Of a stretch of 64,000 nucleotides of DNA, positions 17,437 through 26,438 are shown one piece after another. Where the stretch lies: contig CAJIZV010000002.1 of assembly GCA_905181935.1 (NCBI GenBank), forward strand, positions 248,001 through 312,000, in the 5' to 3' direction. The position numbers were made by a program, and so were the translations under genes. Positions within the stretch are counted from its first letter, which is position 1. The number at the start of each line of letters is the position of its first letter. Under the pieces are notes generated by a model. The model did not search any database. It was given only the letters and a program-made list of their open reading frames with translations, and was not told the DNA's origin. The DNA is from an uncultured Amylibacter sp. GTDB taxonomy: Bacteria; Pseudomonadota; Alphaproteobacteria; Rhodobacterales; Rhodobacteraceae.

Positions 17437-18930
17437 ATGGATTTCATTTTTTATTTTGGTGAAGTTTTTACATTTACGTCAATGTTATTACTCATCGGTG
17501 GAACCATCGGTGGATTAATAATGGGCGCTACCCCAGGTCTATCGCCAACAATGACGGTGGCTTTGTTAATCCCATTCACTTTTAATATGACCCCTGTGCA
17601 CGGGTTAATTTTATTGGGTGCTGCATATACTTCTACTGTTGCAGGCGGCGCTGTTAGTGCAATCTTATTAAAGATACCTGGCGCACCTGCAAATATTGCA
17701 ACTACATTAGACGGCAATGCCATGGCTCGAAAAGGTGAAGGAGCTAAGGCATTACAGCTTTCATTTATATCCTCACTTATAGGTGGATTGTTTGGTGTTT
17801 TTCTATTGATTTTTTTAACACCTGTATTAGCTAAAATGGCAAACTCTTTTGGTTATTCACATACATTTTGGCTCGCAATTATTGGTGTCACAGTAATAGG
17901 TTCTCTAGAAGCTGGATCTGTAGTTAAGGGTTTATTGTCTGGTTGCATTGGAATGTGGTTGGCTACTATTGGCTTTGATGACATTCAAGGTGTTAAGAGG
18001 TTTGTTTTCCATCCCGCACTTGGTGGTGGAGTTAATATAATACCAGCGTTAATTGGTTTATTTGCTATTCCACAGGTTATTACAATGTTTGCGAAGGGAC
18101 GCTTTCAAACTGATATAGAACAAATTATTGTTAAAAAGCACCCAGTATCAGCAGCATTTCGTGAAGTATTTTTTCGTAAACGTGCATTGGCTATCGGTAC
18201 AAGTATAGGTTCTGTTATAGGTTTAATTCCTGGCGTTGGCGGGCAGATAGCGGGATTATTAGCATACGACCAAGCTAAAAAGTTTTCTCCTGAAAAGTCA
18301 AAGTTTGGGACTGGACATTCAGAAGGCGTTATTGCTGCTGAAGCTGCAAATAATGCAATGGTAGGGCCATCTTTAGTTCCTTTACTTACATTATCTATAC
18401 CTGGTAGTCCGACGGCTGCAGTTTTATTGGGTGGATTGATTATTCATGGAATATTCCCTGGACCAAATCTATTTCAACAACATCCAGAAGTAATTTGGCC
18501 ATTTATTAATTCAATGCTAATTGGTCAAATATTAATGTGTATTTTTGGTATCTACATTGCATCAATGGCAGCGAGGGTAGCGCAAGTTCCACAATCAATT
18601 ATGGCCGCAATTGTATTGGGATTGGCTGCTTTTGGATCTTTTGCAGTTCAACAATCAATGGGTGATGTTTATGTTATGGCAGTATTAGGAAGTATGATGT
18701 ACTTTCTTGAGCGGTTTGGTTTTTCTGCAGCACCTTTAGTACTGGGTTTAATTCTTGGACCTATTGCTGAAAGTAATTTTGTTACTGGATCTTTAATATC
18801 AACTGCTCAAAACGGACCATTTGTTTATTTTTTCACTGGGGGCCTTAATATTGTTCTAGTGTCAATTGTGGTTTTATCTGTTGGGTTTTCATTTTGGTCT
18901 GAAATTACGGCAAAGAGGGCAACGCATTGA
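17437..18930 (+). CDS. tctA: Tripartite tricarboxylate transporter, large membrane subunit TctA
   Basis: Large integral membrane component (497 residues, about 11-12 hydrophobic segments) of a binding-protein-dependent secondary importer for carboxylates. Family signatures are GATPGLSPTMTVALLIPFT near the N-terminus, KIPGAPANIATTLDG and the repeat-like GLIPGVGGQIAGLLAYDQAKK in the second half. An AGGGAG ribosome-binding site precedes the ATG. It overlaps tctB by four bases. The order is tctA-tctB-tctC, unlike the tctCBA order of Salmonella. Substrate range in this family is wide, so the downstream enzymes are the better guide. Confidence 0.94.
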   Translation: MDFIFYFGEVFTFTSMLLLIGGTIGGLIMGATPGLSPTMTVALLIPFTFNMTPVHGLILLGAAYTSTVAGGAVSAILLKIPGAPANIATTLDGNAMARKGEGAKALQLSFISSLIGGLFGVFLLIFLTPVLAKMANSFGYSHTFWLAIIGVTVIGSLEAGSVVKGLLSGCIGMWLATIGFDDIQGVKRFVFHPALGGGVNIIPALIGLFAIPQVITMFAKGRFQTDIEQIIVKKHPVSAAFREVFFRKRALAIGTSIGSVIGLIPGVGGQIAGLLAYDQAKKFSPEKSKFGTGHSEGVIAAEAANNAMVGPSLVPLLTLSIPGSPTAAVLLGGLIIHGIFPGPNLFQQHPEVIWPFINSMLIGQILMCIFGIYIASMAARVAQVPQSIMAAIVLGLAAFGSFAVQQSMGDVYVMAVLGSMMYFLERFGFSAAPLVLGLILGPIAESNFVTGSLISTAQNGPFVYFFTGGLNIVLVSIVVLSVGFSFWSEITAKRATH

Positions 18931-19382
18931 ATATATTTCAACATAAGATATCCTCAGGACTTGTAACATTTGTTGCTGTTATGGTCTGTTATGTAAGTTT
19001 CACAAGACAACCAGCTGATGCTTATTTATTTCCACGTGTAGTTTCTATTTTTTTTCTTGGCCTCGCTTTGTGGACATTTATAAAAGCTTTGATGGGACGT
19101 TCAAAAGCTGGCAACGGACTTTCAATAAATATGTTTAAGAATATGGCGCCAGGGGTTCTGATTTCTGCTATGTATATTTTCTGGGCAGCTAAATCACTAG
19201 GTTTTTATACTGCAACGTCGATTGCATTTTTTCTATTACTTACAAGCTATGATCCAGCTCCACATTCTGAATATAAATCATGGTTTAAACGTATAATAAT
19301 AACGGCAAGTTTTGTCGCCATAATGTATGCACTCTTCGCGAAGATCCTTGTGGTCTATACTCCGCGTGGAATGTTTATTTAG
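18927..19382 (+). CDS. tctB: Tripartite tricarboxylate transporter, small membrane subunit TctB
   Basis: 151-residue small membrane protein with four predicted helices (about 10-28, 33-55, 75-105, 120-145). This matches the TctB layout, including the polar loop between helices 2 and 3. Sequence conservation in the family is low; the call rests on topology and on its place overlapping tctA by ATGA and preceding tctC. Confidence 0.9.
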   Translation: MNIFQHKISSGLVTFVAVMVCYVSFTRQPADAYLFPRVVSIFFLGLALWTFIKALMGRSKAGNGLSINMFKNMAPGVLISAMYIFWAAKSLGFYTATSIAFFLLLTSYDPAPHSEYKSWFKRIIITASFVAIMYALFAKILVVYTPRGMFI

Positions 19383-19419
19383 CTGTATAAAACAGTAAAA
19401 CTCTAGGGAGGAGAACTAA

Positions 19420-20376
19420 ATGAAAAAGATTATAGCAGCCTTAGCAATTTCGCTAATTGGTTTATCAGGTGCCGCAAAGGCAGAATATCCTGAACGGCCA
19501 GTATTATTAATGATACCGTATGGTGCAGGGGGAGCAACAGATTTCCAAGCTCGTATAGCAACAATTCCAGCTGGTAATGATGACATGCTTGGTATGCCCG
19601 TTGCCATCATCAATAAACCTGGTGCAGGTGGGCGTGTAGGATGGAGTTGGTTTGCCAACGATGCAGAAAAAGATGGATATACGATGGGTGGGTATAATGT
19701 GCCACATTTCATAGCGCAGTCCATTAAAGGTGGTGTGGATTATTCAACTGATAGCTTTGAGCCCATTGCTAATTGGGGATCAGATCCTGCTGTATTTGTT
19801 GTTGGAAAAAACAGTAAATTTAATTCAATGGCAGATGTGATTGACTTTGCAAAAGCTAACCCTGGAAAATTAACCTTCTCTGGTGCGGGCCTTTTTGTTG
19901 GTCATCATATAGCTGCACTCCAAATTGAAAAAGCAGCTGGTGTGAAAATGTTGTACATCCCCAATAAATCTGGTGGAGCTGGTGCAATGAAAGCAGTTAT
20001 TAGTGGCGAAGTTCTTGGTGGTGTAAATAACTTGTCTGATGCATTTCGAGCAAAGGCAGCTGGAACAATCAAAATTTTGGGTGTAGCCGATTTAGAACGT
20101 AATGCGTTTTTGCCTAATGTTCCAACTATGATGGAGCAGGGGTTAGATGTAGATAATACATCCGTGAATTTTCGTGGAGTTATGGTTCCAAAAGGAACTC
20201 CACAAGCTATAATTGATAAGCTAGCAGAAGTCGTTCCTGTAATGTTTGCACACAAGCGAGTAGCACAAAAAATGAAGGCAGGTGGTTCGCCAATGAAAAT
20301 TATGAACCGTGCTGAAGTTTTAGATATGTGGGCTAAACGTCAAACTACTCTAGAAGAGCTTTTGAAGGGTCTTTGA
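19420..20376 (+). CDS. tctC: Tripartite tricarboxylate transporter, periplasmic binding protein TctC
   Basis: Binding protein of the BugE/TctC family, 318 residues, with a Sec signal peptide (MKKIIAALAISLIGLSGAAKA). The mature start is EYPERPVLLMIPYGAGGATD, the family's ligand-loop hallmark YGAGGATD. Also seen are INKPGAGGRVGW, the VPTMMEQGLDV segment and the C-terminal KGTPQAIIDKLAEV region. The ribosome-binding site is AGGGAGGAG. Bug-type proteins bind small carboxylates through the two loops near the N-terminus. A stem-loop follows at 20386. Confidence 0.93.
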   Translation: MKKIIAALAISLIGLSGAAKAEYPERPVLLMIPYGAGGATDFQARIATIPAGNDDMLGMPVAIINKPGAGGRVGWSWFANDAEKDGYTMGGYNVPHFIAQSIKGGVDYSTDSFEPIANWGSDPAVFVVGKNSKFNSMADVIDFAKANPGKLTFSGAGLFVGHHIAALQIEKAAGVKMLYIPNKSGGAGAMKAVISGEVLGGVNNLSDAFRAKAAGTIKILGVADLERNAFLPNVPTMMEQGLDVDNTSVNFRGVMVPKGTPQAIIDKLAEVVPVMFAHKRVAQKMKAGGSPMKIMNRAEVLDMWAKRQTTLEELLKGL

Positions 20377-20385
20377 TTGAAAACA

Positions 20386-20407
20386 GAGGCAGGCTCTTGC
20401 CTGCCTC
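20386..20407 (+). terminator. Perfect stem-loop between tctC and sauS
   Basis: GAGGCAGGC-TCTT-GCCTGCCTC is a perfect 9-bp hairpin with a 4-base loop, followed by AATTTAAA instead of a clean T-run. It is likely an attenuator or a 3'-end stabiliser that lowers expression of the two enzymes relative to the transporter. Confidence 0.75.
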
Positions 20408-20428
20408 AATTTAAACGATAGGTCATTT

Positions 20429-21838
20429 ATGCCGTTAAAAACAGATATTGAACAAGTAGATCAAATAATAAGCAGAGCCCGTAAAGCACAAGCTGAGTTT
20501 GAGATAAATGGATCACAAGAACTTTATGATAAAGCGGCACAAGCAGTTGGCTGGGCCATAATGGAGCCGTCTAGAAATAAAGAGCTGGCTGAGTTAGCTG
20601 TCTCAAGTACTGGTTTAGGAAATGTTATTGATAAGATAACAAAAAATCACCGTAAAACATTAGGATTACTTCGTGATATAGCAAATATAAAAACTTTTGG
20701 TGTTGTAGATGAAAATCCTGATAAAGGTTTAACTAAGATTGCTCGCGCTATTGGTGTGATAGGTGCCGTTGTTCCTTCAACAAACCCAATTGCTACACCA
20801 GCAAATAATATTATTAATGCAGTAAAATGTGGAAATGCAATTATTCTATCTCCATCACCTAAAGGGGTTATTGGATGTGCAAGACTACTTGGTTACATTC
20901 ATTCAGAGTTTTCTAAAGCAGATATAAATCCAGATTTAGTTCAAATGATACCAGCGCCTGGAACCAAAGATAAAACTCAACGTATGTTAGAAAAAACAGA
21001 TTTAGTTATAGTGACTGGCTCACAAAATAACGTTCGGCGTGCTTACACTTCTGGTACTCCAGCAATTGGAGTTGGTGCCGGTAATGTAACCGTTATTATA
21101 GATGAAACTTCTGATTTAATAATTGCCGCTAAAAAAATTTCTGCATCTAAAACATTTGATAATGCAACATCTTGTTCATCTGAAAATTCATTAATTATTG
21201 TAGATGCCATCTACGATAAATTTATTCAAGCATTGGCTTCAGTAGGTGGGTCAACTTTGCCTCAATCAATGGAAAATCATATAATTGATCGTCTTTGGGA
21301 AAATGGACACTTGAGTCGTCATGCAATAGCCCAAGACGCTCGTACTTTAATTGATGCACTAGATCTAAAAGGCGACGTACCAGAAAATACAAAATTTATC
21401 TGTATTGAAACTCAAGGCATTGGTGAAGCATACCCACTATCTGGTGAAAAATTATCTCGAGTAATTGCATTATACCGAGCAAGTGATTTTGACGATGCAA
21501 TAATGAAATCTAAAAAGATGTTGGAACATTCTGGTGCAGGACATTCCATTGGCATTCATACAAATAATACAAACCGTGCTAAAAAAATGGCAATGACATT
21601 GCCCACATGCCGCGTGATAGTAAATCAAGCACATTGTTTTGCTACGGGTGGCTCTTTTAACAATGGTTTGCCCTTTTCATTATCAATGGGTTGTGGAAGT
21701 TGGGGGGGCAATTCAATTGACGAAAATTTACATTGGAAACATTTTCTAAATATTACAAATATAGTATGTGAAATTCCAGTTGTGGAACCATTGGTAGAAG
21801 ATATATTTTCTGATTATTGGAGTTCTGTTGGGAAATGA
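20429..21838 (+). CDS. sauS: Acylating aldehyde dehydrogenase, probably sulfoacetaldehyde dehydrogenase (SauS-like)
   Basis: CoA-acylating aldehyde dehydrogenase of the AdhE/EutE/SauS group, 469 residues. The catalytic cysteine is C249 in FDNATSCSSENSLI. GVGAGNV (214-220) is the group's nucleotide/CoA loop, and ARAIGVIGAVVPSTNPIATP (105-124) is the typical N-terminal segment. The iron alcohol dehydrogenase domain of AdhE is absent. With the downstream CoA ligase overlapping by four bases, the pair matches SauS-SauT of sulfoacetate catabolism: ligase makes sulfoacetyl-CoA and this enzyme reduces it to sulfoacetaldehyde. Other substrates are possible. The gene xsc, needed for the next step, is not in the window. 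Confidence 0.75.
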   Translation: MPLKTDIEQVDQIISRARKAQAEFEINGSQELYDKAAQAVGWAIMEPSRNKELAELAVSSTGLGNVIDKITKNHRKTLGLLRDIANIKTFGVVDENPDKGLTKIARAIGVIGAVVPSTNPIATPANNIINAVKCGNAIILSPSPKGVIGCARLLGYIHSEFSKADINPDLVQMIPAPGTKDKTQRMLEKTDLVIVTGSQNNVRRAYTSGTPAIGVGAGNVTVIIDETSDLIIAAKKISASKTFDNATSCSSENSLIIVDAIYDKFIQALASVGGSTLPQSMENHIIDRLWENGHLSRHAIAQDARTLIDALDLKGDVPENTKFICIETQGIGEAYPLSGEKLSRVIALYRASDFDDAIMKSKKMLEHSGAGHSIGIHTNNTNRAKKMAMTLPTCRVIVNQAHCFATGGSFNNGLPFSLSMGCGSWGGNSIDENLHWKHFLNITNIVCEIPVVEPLVEDIFSDYWSSVGK

Positions 21839-23361
21839 ACTATAGTTCAACATTGCCACCTAGAGGAACTGTGCGCGAATGGTTGGATTATCATGCAGAA
21901 AAAACGCCTGATAGGATCTGTTATCTCTTTTCTGATGGCGCTAGTGATCTTACTTGGCTTACGTTGCGCAATCATGCAAAAAAAATTACATTTGGCCTTA
22001 CACACTTAGGAATAAAAAAAGGCGAAAGCATTGCTATTTGTATGTCTAATGGACGTCCAGCTTTATTAACGTTATATGCAATATTATATGGTGGGTTCCG
22101 TGCTACACCACTTAATTTAGCTGCAGGACCTGCAGCTTTAGGGCATGCTATTTTTCATAGTAAGTGTAGATATATTTGCAGTGCACCTGGACAATCAAAG
22201 ATATTACTGGATGCTTTTAAGGAAACTGATGCAAGGCCACAAATTATAAACGCTGAGGCACAATTTTTAGAAAAAGACGTTCCTGAAATAAATTTACATG
22301 AACTTAATGAAACTGATCACGCCCTTTTAATGTATACCTCTGGTACTACTGGAGTACCAAAGGGTGTTGTTCATAGTCACACTAGTTTGCTATCGGGTGG
22401 TTGGACTACTTCAGTGGCACACGAATTAAAACCAACTGATCGTGCACTTTGTGTTCTTCCTTTATATCATATTAATGGTCTATGTGTGACCGTAATAGCA
22501 CCACTAATATCTGGTGGATCTAGCGTTATTTGTCCTAAGTTTTCTAATACAGTTTTTTGGAAACATTGTGAAAAATTTCAGATCACTTGGTTTTCTGTTG
22601 TACCTACAATAATTTCACATTTGTTGCATGGAAAGGCTGATCCAAGTGATGCTGTTAAAACAAATTTACGATTTGGACGCTCTGCATCTGCTCCATTGGC
22701 TATAGATACCCAATTTAATTTCGAAACTCGCTTCGGTTTGGCTATTATTGAAACTATGGGTTTGACAGAAACTGCAGCACAGATTTTATCAAACCCTTTG
22801 CCACCTAGGAAACGCAAAATTGGTTCACCTGGAATTGCTTTTGGAAACGAAGTAAAGGTTTTGTCATTAGATGGAACAGACCAAATAGTTGGCGAAACGG
22901 GTGAGTTAGCAGTTCGAGGACCAAATGTTATGCTTGAATATCTAGATAATGAGAGTGCTACTCAGAAGTCAAAAACTATTGATGGATGGTTGTTAACAGG
23001 TGACTTGGGATACATAGACGATGATGGTTATGTTTTTGTATCTGGAAGATTAAAAGAATTAATAATTAAAGGTGGTGAAAATATTTCTCCGCGGGAAATA
23101 GATGATGTTCTTTATTCACACAGAGATGTTATAGAAGCCGCAGCATTTGCTATTCCTTGCGCTATATATGGCCAACGTATCGAAGCCGCAGTAAAGTTGA
23201 TCGATTATAGCAATGCATCTGAGGCTGATATGTTAAATTTGTGCTGTTCAAAACTTGGCAATTTCAAGTCTCCTGATCGTATTTATTTTTTAAATGATTT
23301 ACCCAAGGGGCCTTCTGGAAAAATTCAACGTATTAAATTGTTAGAATTGCTACATGTATAA
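21835..23361 (+). CDS. sauT: AMP-forming acyl-CoA ligase, probably sulfoacetate-CoA ligase (SauT-like)
   Basis: Member of the ANL superfamily (508 residues) that activates a carboxylate to its acyl-CoA through an acyl-adenylate. The P-loop YTSGTTGVPKG lies at 167-177. GLTETAAQI, the TGDLGYIDDDGY motif, GRLKELIIKGGENISP and the C-terminal PSGKIQRIKLL with catalytic lysine are all present. I chose the ATG at 21835, which forms an ATGA overlap with the sauS stop. The pairing with an acylating aldehyde dehydrogenase and a TctABC importer supports a role in sulfoacetate use. The substrate pocket cannot be read by eye, so another small acid such as malonate or oxalate remains possible. Confidence 0.72.
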   Translation: MNYSSTLPPRGTVREWLDYHAEKTPDRICYLFSDGASDLTWLTLRNHAKKITFGLTHLGIKKGESIAICMSNGRPALLTLYAILYGGFRATPLNLAAGPAALGHAIFHSKCRYICSAPGQSKILLDAFKETDARPQIINAEAQFLEKDVPEINLHELNETDHALLMYTSGTTGVPKGVVHSHTSLLSGGWTTSVAHELKPTDRALCVLPLYHINGLCVTVIAPLISGGSSVICPKFSNTVFWKHCEKFQITWFSVVPTIISHLLHGKADPSDAVKTNLRFGRSASAPLAIDTQFNFETRFGLAIIETMGLTETAAQILSNPLPPRKRKIGSPGIAFGNEVKVLSLDGTDQIVGETGELAVRGPNVMLEYLDNESATQKSKTIDGWLLTGDLGYIDDDGYVFVSGRLKELIIKGGENISPREIDDVLYSHRDVIEAAAFAIPCAIYGQRIEAAVKLIDYSNASEADMLNLCCSKLGNFKSPDRIYFLNDLPKGPSGKIQRIKLLELLHV

Positions 23362-23712
23362 ATATTTATGCCTTAATGTTGTTGATACAACTTAAAATCT
23401 TTAATAAATCTCTGAATTTCATTGAATATTCAGGTTCGTTAGAGTGTTAACGTTGATGAATAGCTAGGCTTATCATTTTATTTATAGTATTAGTAATGCA
23501 TGCAATATTGTTGAAATTATTTAGCATTTATAGAAAATAAATAAAAAAAAGTTTATTTACCTATGAAATAGATGTTTTTAGAGAATTTGAGAACGTAATT
23601 CTCCTAGACACTGCGTTAAATCTGTTCGACATTATGTATCTGTTAGTTAGTTTGGGTACCAATGGAATCACATTTTGGGCCTATCTTAAAATAAATCTTT
23701 GGGAGACAAAAA
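23362..23712 (+). other. Long intergenic leader upstream of livK
   Basis: 351 AT-rich bases without a credible gene. The only structure I see is an inverted repeat GAGAATT-N9-AATTCTC at 23581-23603, about 110 bases before livK. The promoter of the liv operon must lie here; no clear -35/-10 pair or known operator could be picked out. Confidence 0.5.
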
Positions 23713-24894
23713 ATGAAAAAATTACTTTTAGCGACTGTAGCTTCTGCTGCTATGGTAACTGCCGCATATGCTGATGATGTCAAAATCGGCGTATTTTTAG
23801 GCTTTACTGGACCAATTGAAAGTTTGGTTGCACAAATGGGTCCGGGAGCCGAGGCTGCCATCGCGGAAGTTTCTGCATCTGGTAAATTCATGAACGGTTC
23901 AACAGTTACTGCTGTGCGTGCTGATACAACTTGTGTAGATGCAGCTGCTGCAACTTCTGCTGCAGAACGTTTAATCACTTCAGATAAAGTTTCTGGTATA
24001 GTTGGTGGTGACTGTTCAGGCGTTACGACTGCAACACTAACAAATGTTGCAATGCCAAATGGTATGGTAATGATCTCACCATCTGCAACATCACCGGCCT
24101 TATCAACTATTGAAGATAATGGTCTATTTTTCCGTACTGCTCCATCTGATGCACGCCAAGGCGTTGTCATGAGTAATATTATACTTGAGCGTGGCTTTAA
24201 ATCTGTTGCTCTAACTTATACCAATAATGACTATGGAAAAGGTTTAGCCGATGCATTTGCTGCTGCATATGAGGCCGCTGGTGGTGAGGTAACAATCAAT
24301 ACATCCCATGAAGATGGCAAGGCTGACTATTCTGCTGAAGTGGGTGCTTTAGCTGCAGCTGGGGGCGATATTCTAGTTGTTGCGGGCTATCTTGATCAAG
24401 GTGGTAAAGGTATTATTCAAGCATCATTAGATACAGGAGCATTTGATACTTTTGTATTGCCAGATGGTATGGTTGGTGATTCACTGCCAGAAGCAATTGG
24501 CTCAGATTTAAATGGTTCATTTGGACAAGCACCTGGTTCTGATAGTGAAGGTGCAGCGAGATTAGCTACTATTTCTGGGGATGCATTTGATTCAACATCA
24601 CCATTTGCTGGTGAAAGTTATGATGCCGCTGCTTTAATTCTATTAGCGATGCAGGCTGCTAGCTCAACAAATCCAGCTGATTATAAAGGCAAAGTCTTTG
24701 ACGTTGCCAACGCACCAGGTGAACAAATTCTTCCAGGCGAACTTGGAAAAGCATTGGACATTTTAGCTTCAGGCGGCGAAATTGATTATGTTGGTGCCTC
24801 TAATGTTGAATTAATTGGTGCTGGTGAAAGTGCTGGTAACTACCGTGAAATTGAAATTAAAGGTGCAAAAATCTCTACTGTTGGCTACCGTTAA
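23713..24894 (+). CDS. livK: Branched-chain amino acid-type ABC transporter binding protein
   Basis: Type I periplasmic binding protein (ANF-receptor fold, LivK/HAAT family), 393 residues. It has a signal peptide MKKLLLATVASAAMVTAAYA and a mature start DDVKIGVFLGFTGPIESLV. The conserved GVVGGDCSG-like core reads GIVGGDCSGVTT. Two cysteines (in TTCVDAA and GGDCSG) probably form the family's disulfide. It is acidic and alanine-rich, with GC-richer codons than its neighbours, as in a highly expressed gene. The ribosome-binding site GGGAG lies 8 bases before the ATG. Substrate may be branched-chain amino acids, but related systems carry amides, urea or aromatic acids. Confidence 0.9.
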   Translation: MKKLLLATVASAAMVTAAYADDVKIGVFLGFTGPIESLVAQMGPGAEAAIAEVSASGKFMNGSTVTAVRADTTCVDAAAATSAAERLITSDKVSGIVGGDCSGVTTATLTNVAMPNGMVMISPSATSPALSTIEDNGLFFRTAPSDARQGVVMSNIILERGFKSVALTYTNNDYGKGLADAFAAAYEAAGGEVTINTSHEDGKADYSAEVGALAAAGGDILVVAGYLDQGGKGIIQASLDTGAFDTFVLPDGMVGDSLPEAIGSDLNGSFGQAPGSDSEGAARLATISGDAFDSTSPFAGESYDAAALILLAMQAASSTNPADYKGKVFDVANAPGEQILPGELGKALDILASGGEIDYVGASNVELIGAGESAGNYREIEIKGAKISTVGYR

Positions 24895-24912
24895 TTTAAT
24901 CACTTAAAATTT

Positions 24913-24943
24913 AAAGCGGCTCCATACTTTTGGGGCCGCTTTT
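24913..24943 (+). terminator. Stem-loop between livK and livG
   Basis: AAAGCGGCTCC and GGGGCCGCTTT pair over an 8-base loop, with a short T-run contained in the closing arm. It separates the binding-protein gene from the rest of the liv operon and most likely acts as a partial terminator. Confidence 0.85.
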
Positions 24944-24960
24944 ACATATGGAATTTCCTC

Positions 24961-25737
24961 ATGATTACAGTAAAAAATCTTACAAAAAAATTTGGTGGCT
25001 TTACGGCTGTAAATAATGCGTCTCTTACAATTAAGAAGGGCTCCATTACAGGTTTAGTTGGTCCCAATGGAGCAGGTAAAACTACATTGTTTAATGTTAT
25101 AGCTGGTATTTATGAACCATCAGGCGGTTTTGTAACATTAGATGGTAAAGACATAACTGGATTGCCACCACATAAACTCTTTAATAAAGGACTTTTACGT
25201 ACGTTTCAGGTTGCTCATGAATTTGGTACAATGACCGTTCGTGAAAATCTCATGATGGTACCTGGTGGTCAATCAGGAGAAAGTCTAATAGATGTATGGT
25301 TGAGGCCAGGAAAAATACGTGAAGAAGAAGAAGAATTACGTATAAAAGCTAATGAAGTAATTGAATTTCTTGAAATAAGTCATGTTGCTGATGAATTAGC
25401 TGGAAACTTGTCTGGTGGACAAAAAAAACTCCTTGAGCTGGGGCGAACCATGATGGTTGATGCCAAAATTGTATTTTTGGATGAGGTCGGTGCAGGGGTT
25501 AACCGCACTCTTTTAAATACTATTGGTGATGCCATCATTAGGTTGAATAAAGAACGTGGGTATACGTTTTGTGTAATTGAACATGATATGAATTTTATAG
25601 GTCGTTTATGCGACCCCGTGATAGTTATGGCTGAAGGCGGTGTGCTTGCTGAGGGTACTCTTGATGAAATTAAAGCTAACGAGCAAGTAATTGAAGCCTA
25701 TCTTGGTACTGGATTGAAAAACAAGGTTACATCATGA
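24961..25737 (+). CDS. livG: Branched-chain amino acid ABC transporter ATPase LivG
   Basis: ATP-binding subunit, 258 residues. Walker A GPNGAGKTT, the LivG-type Q-loop RTFQVAHEFGTMTVREN, signature LSGGQKKLLELGR and H-loop VIEHDMNFI are present. The Walker B segment reads VFLDEVGAGVN, with Val where most family members have Pro; the catalytic Asp-Glu pair is kept. It overlaps livF by four bases (ATGA). Confidence 0.93.
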   Translation: MITVKNLTKKFGGFTAVNNASLTIKKGSITGLVGPNGAGKTTLFNVIAGIYEPSGGFVTLDGKDITGLPPHKLFNKGLLRTFQVAHEFGTMTVRENLMMVPGGQSGESLIDVWLRPGKIREEEEELRIKANEVIEFLEISHVADELAGNLSGGQKKLLELGRTMMVDAKIVFLDEVGAGVNRTLLNTIGDAIIRLNKERGYTFCVIEHDMNFIGRLCDPVIVMAEGGVLAEGTLDEIKANEQVIEAYLGTGLKNKVTS

Positions 25738-26438
25738 GCTACTTAATTGCTGAAGGTATGACGGGTGGCTATGGTGGTGCCGATATTCTCCATGATTGTA
25801 ACATCTATGCTGAAAAAGGCGAAATAGCTGTAATTGTTGGACCTAACGGTGCTGGTAAGTCCACGGCAATGAAGGCTATTTTTGGAATGTTAAATATTCA
25901 TTCTGGTCGTGTAGTATTAGATGGTGAAGATATTACTAATTTAACTCCTCAAGCACGTGTAGCTAAAGGCATGGCATTTGTACCTCAAACAGCAAATGTA
26001 TTTCCAACTATGAGTGTTGAAGAAAACTTGGAAATGGGAGCATTCCTACGAAGAGATGATATACGTGTAACTATGAATGAAGTTTTTGATTTATTTCCAA
26101 TTTTAAAAGATAAACGCAACCAAAAAGCTGGAGAGTTATCTGGGGGGCAACGCCAACAAGTAGCTGTTGGGCGTGCCTTAATGACACAGCCAAAGTTATT
26201 AATGTTAGATGAACCAACCGCTGGCGTTTCCCCTATAGTAATGGATGAGTTGTTTGACAATATTATTGAAGTAGCTCGGACAAAAATTTCTATTTTAATG
26301 GTTGAGCAAAATGCGCGCCAAGCTTTAAATATTGCGGATAAAGGATATGTAATGGTTCAAGGTTCCAATAGGTTTACAGACACTGGAGAAGTTCTTTTAA
26401 ACAATCCAGAAGTGCGCAAAAGCTTTCTTGGAGGTTAG
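25734..26438 (+). CDS. livF: Branched-chain amino acid ABC transporter ATPase LivF
   Basis: Second ATP-binding subunit, 234 residues. It has Walker A GPNGAGKST, FVPQTANVFPTMSVEENL (Q-loop of LivF type), signature LSGGQRQQVAVGRAL, Walker B LLMLDEPTAGVSP and H-loop switch MVEQNAR. All catalytic positions are intact. Its 3' end contains a GGAGG sequence ideally placed four bases before the ATG of the small reading frame that follows. Confidence 0.94.
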   Translation: MSYLIAEGMTGGYGGADILHDCNIYAEKGEIAVIVGPNGAGKSTAMKAIFGMLNIHSGRVVLDGEDITNLTPQARVAKGMAFVPQTANVFPTMSVEENLEMGAFLRRDDIRVTMNEVFDLFPILKDKRNQKAGELSGGQRQQVAVGRALMTQPKLLMLDEPTAGVSPIVMDELFDNIIEVARTKISILMVEQNARQALNIADKGYVMVQGSNRFTDTGEVLLNNPEVRKSFLGG

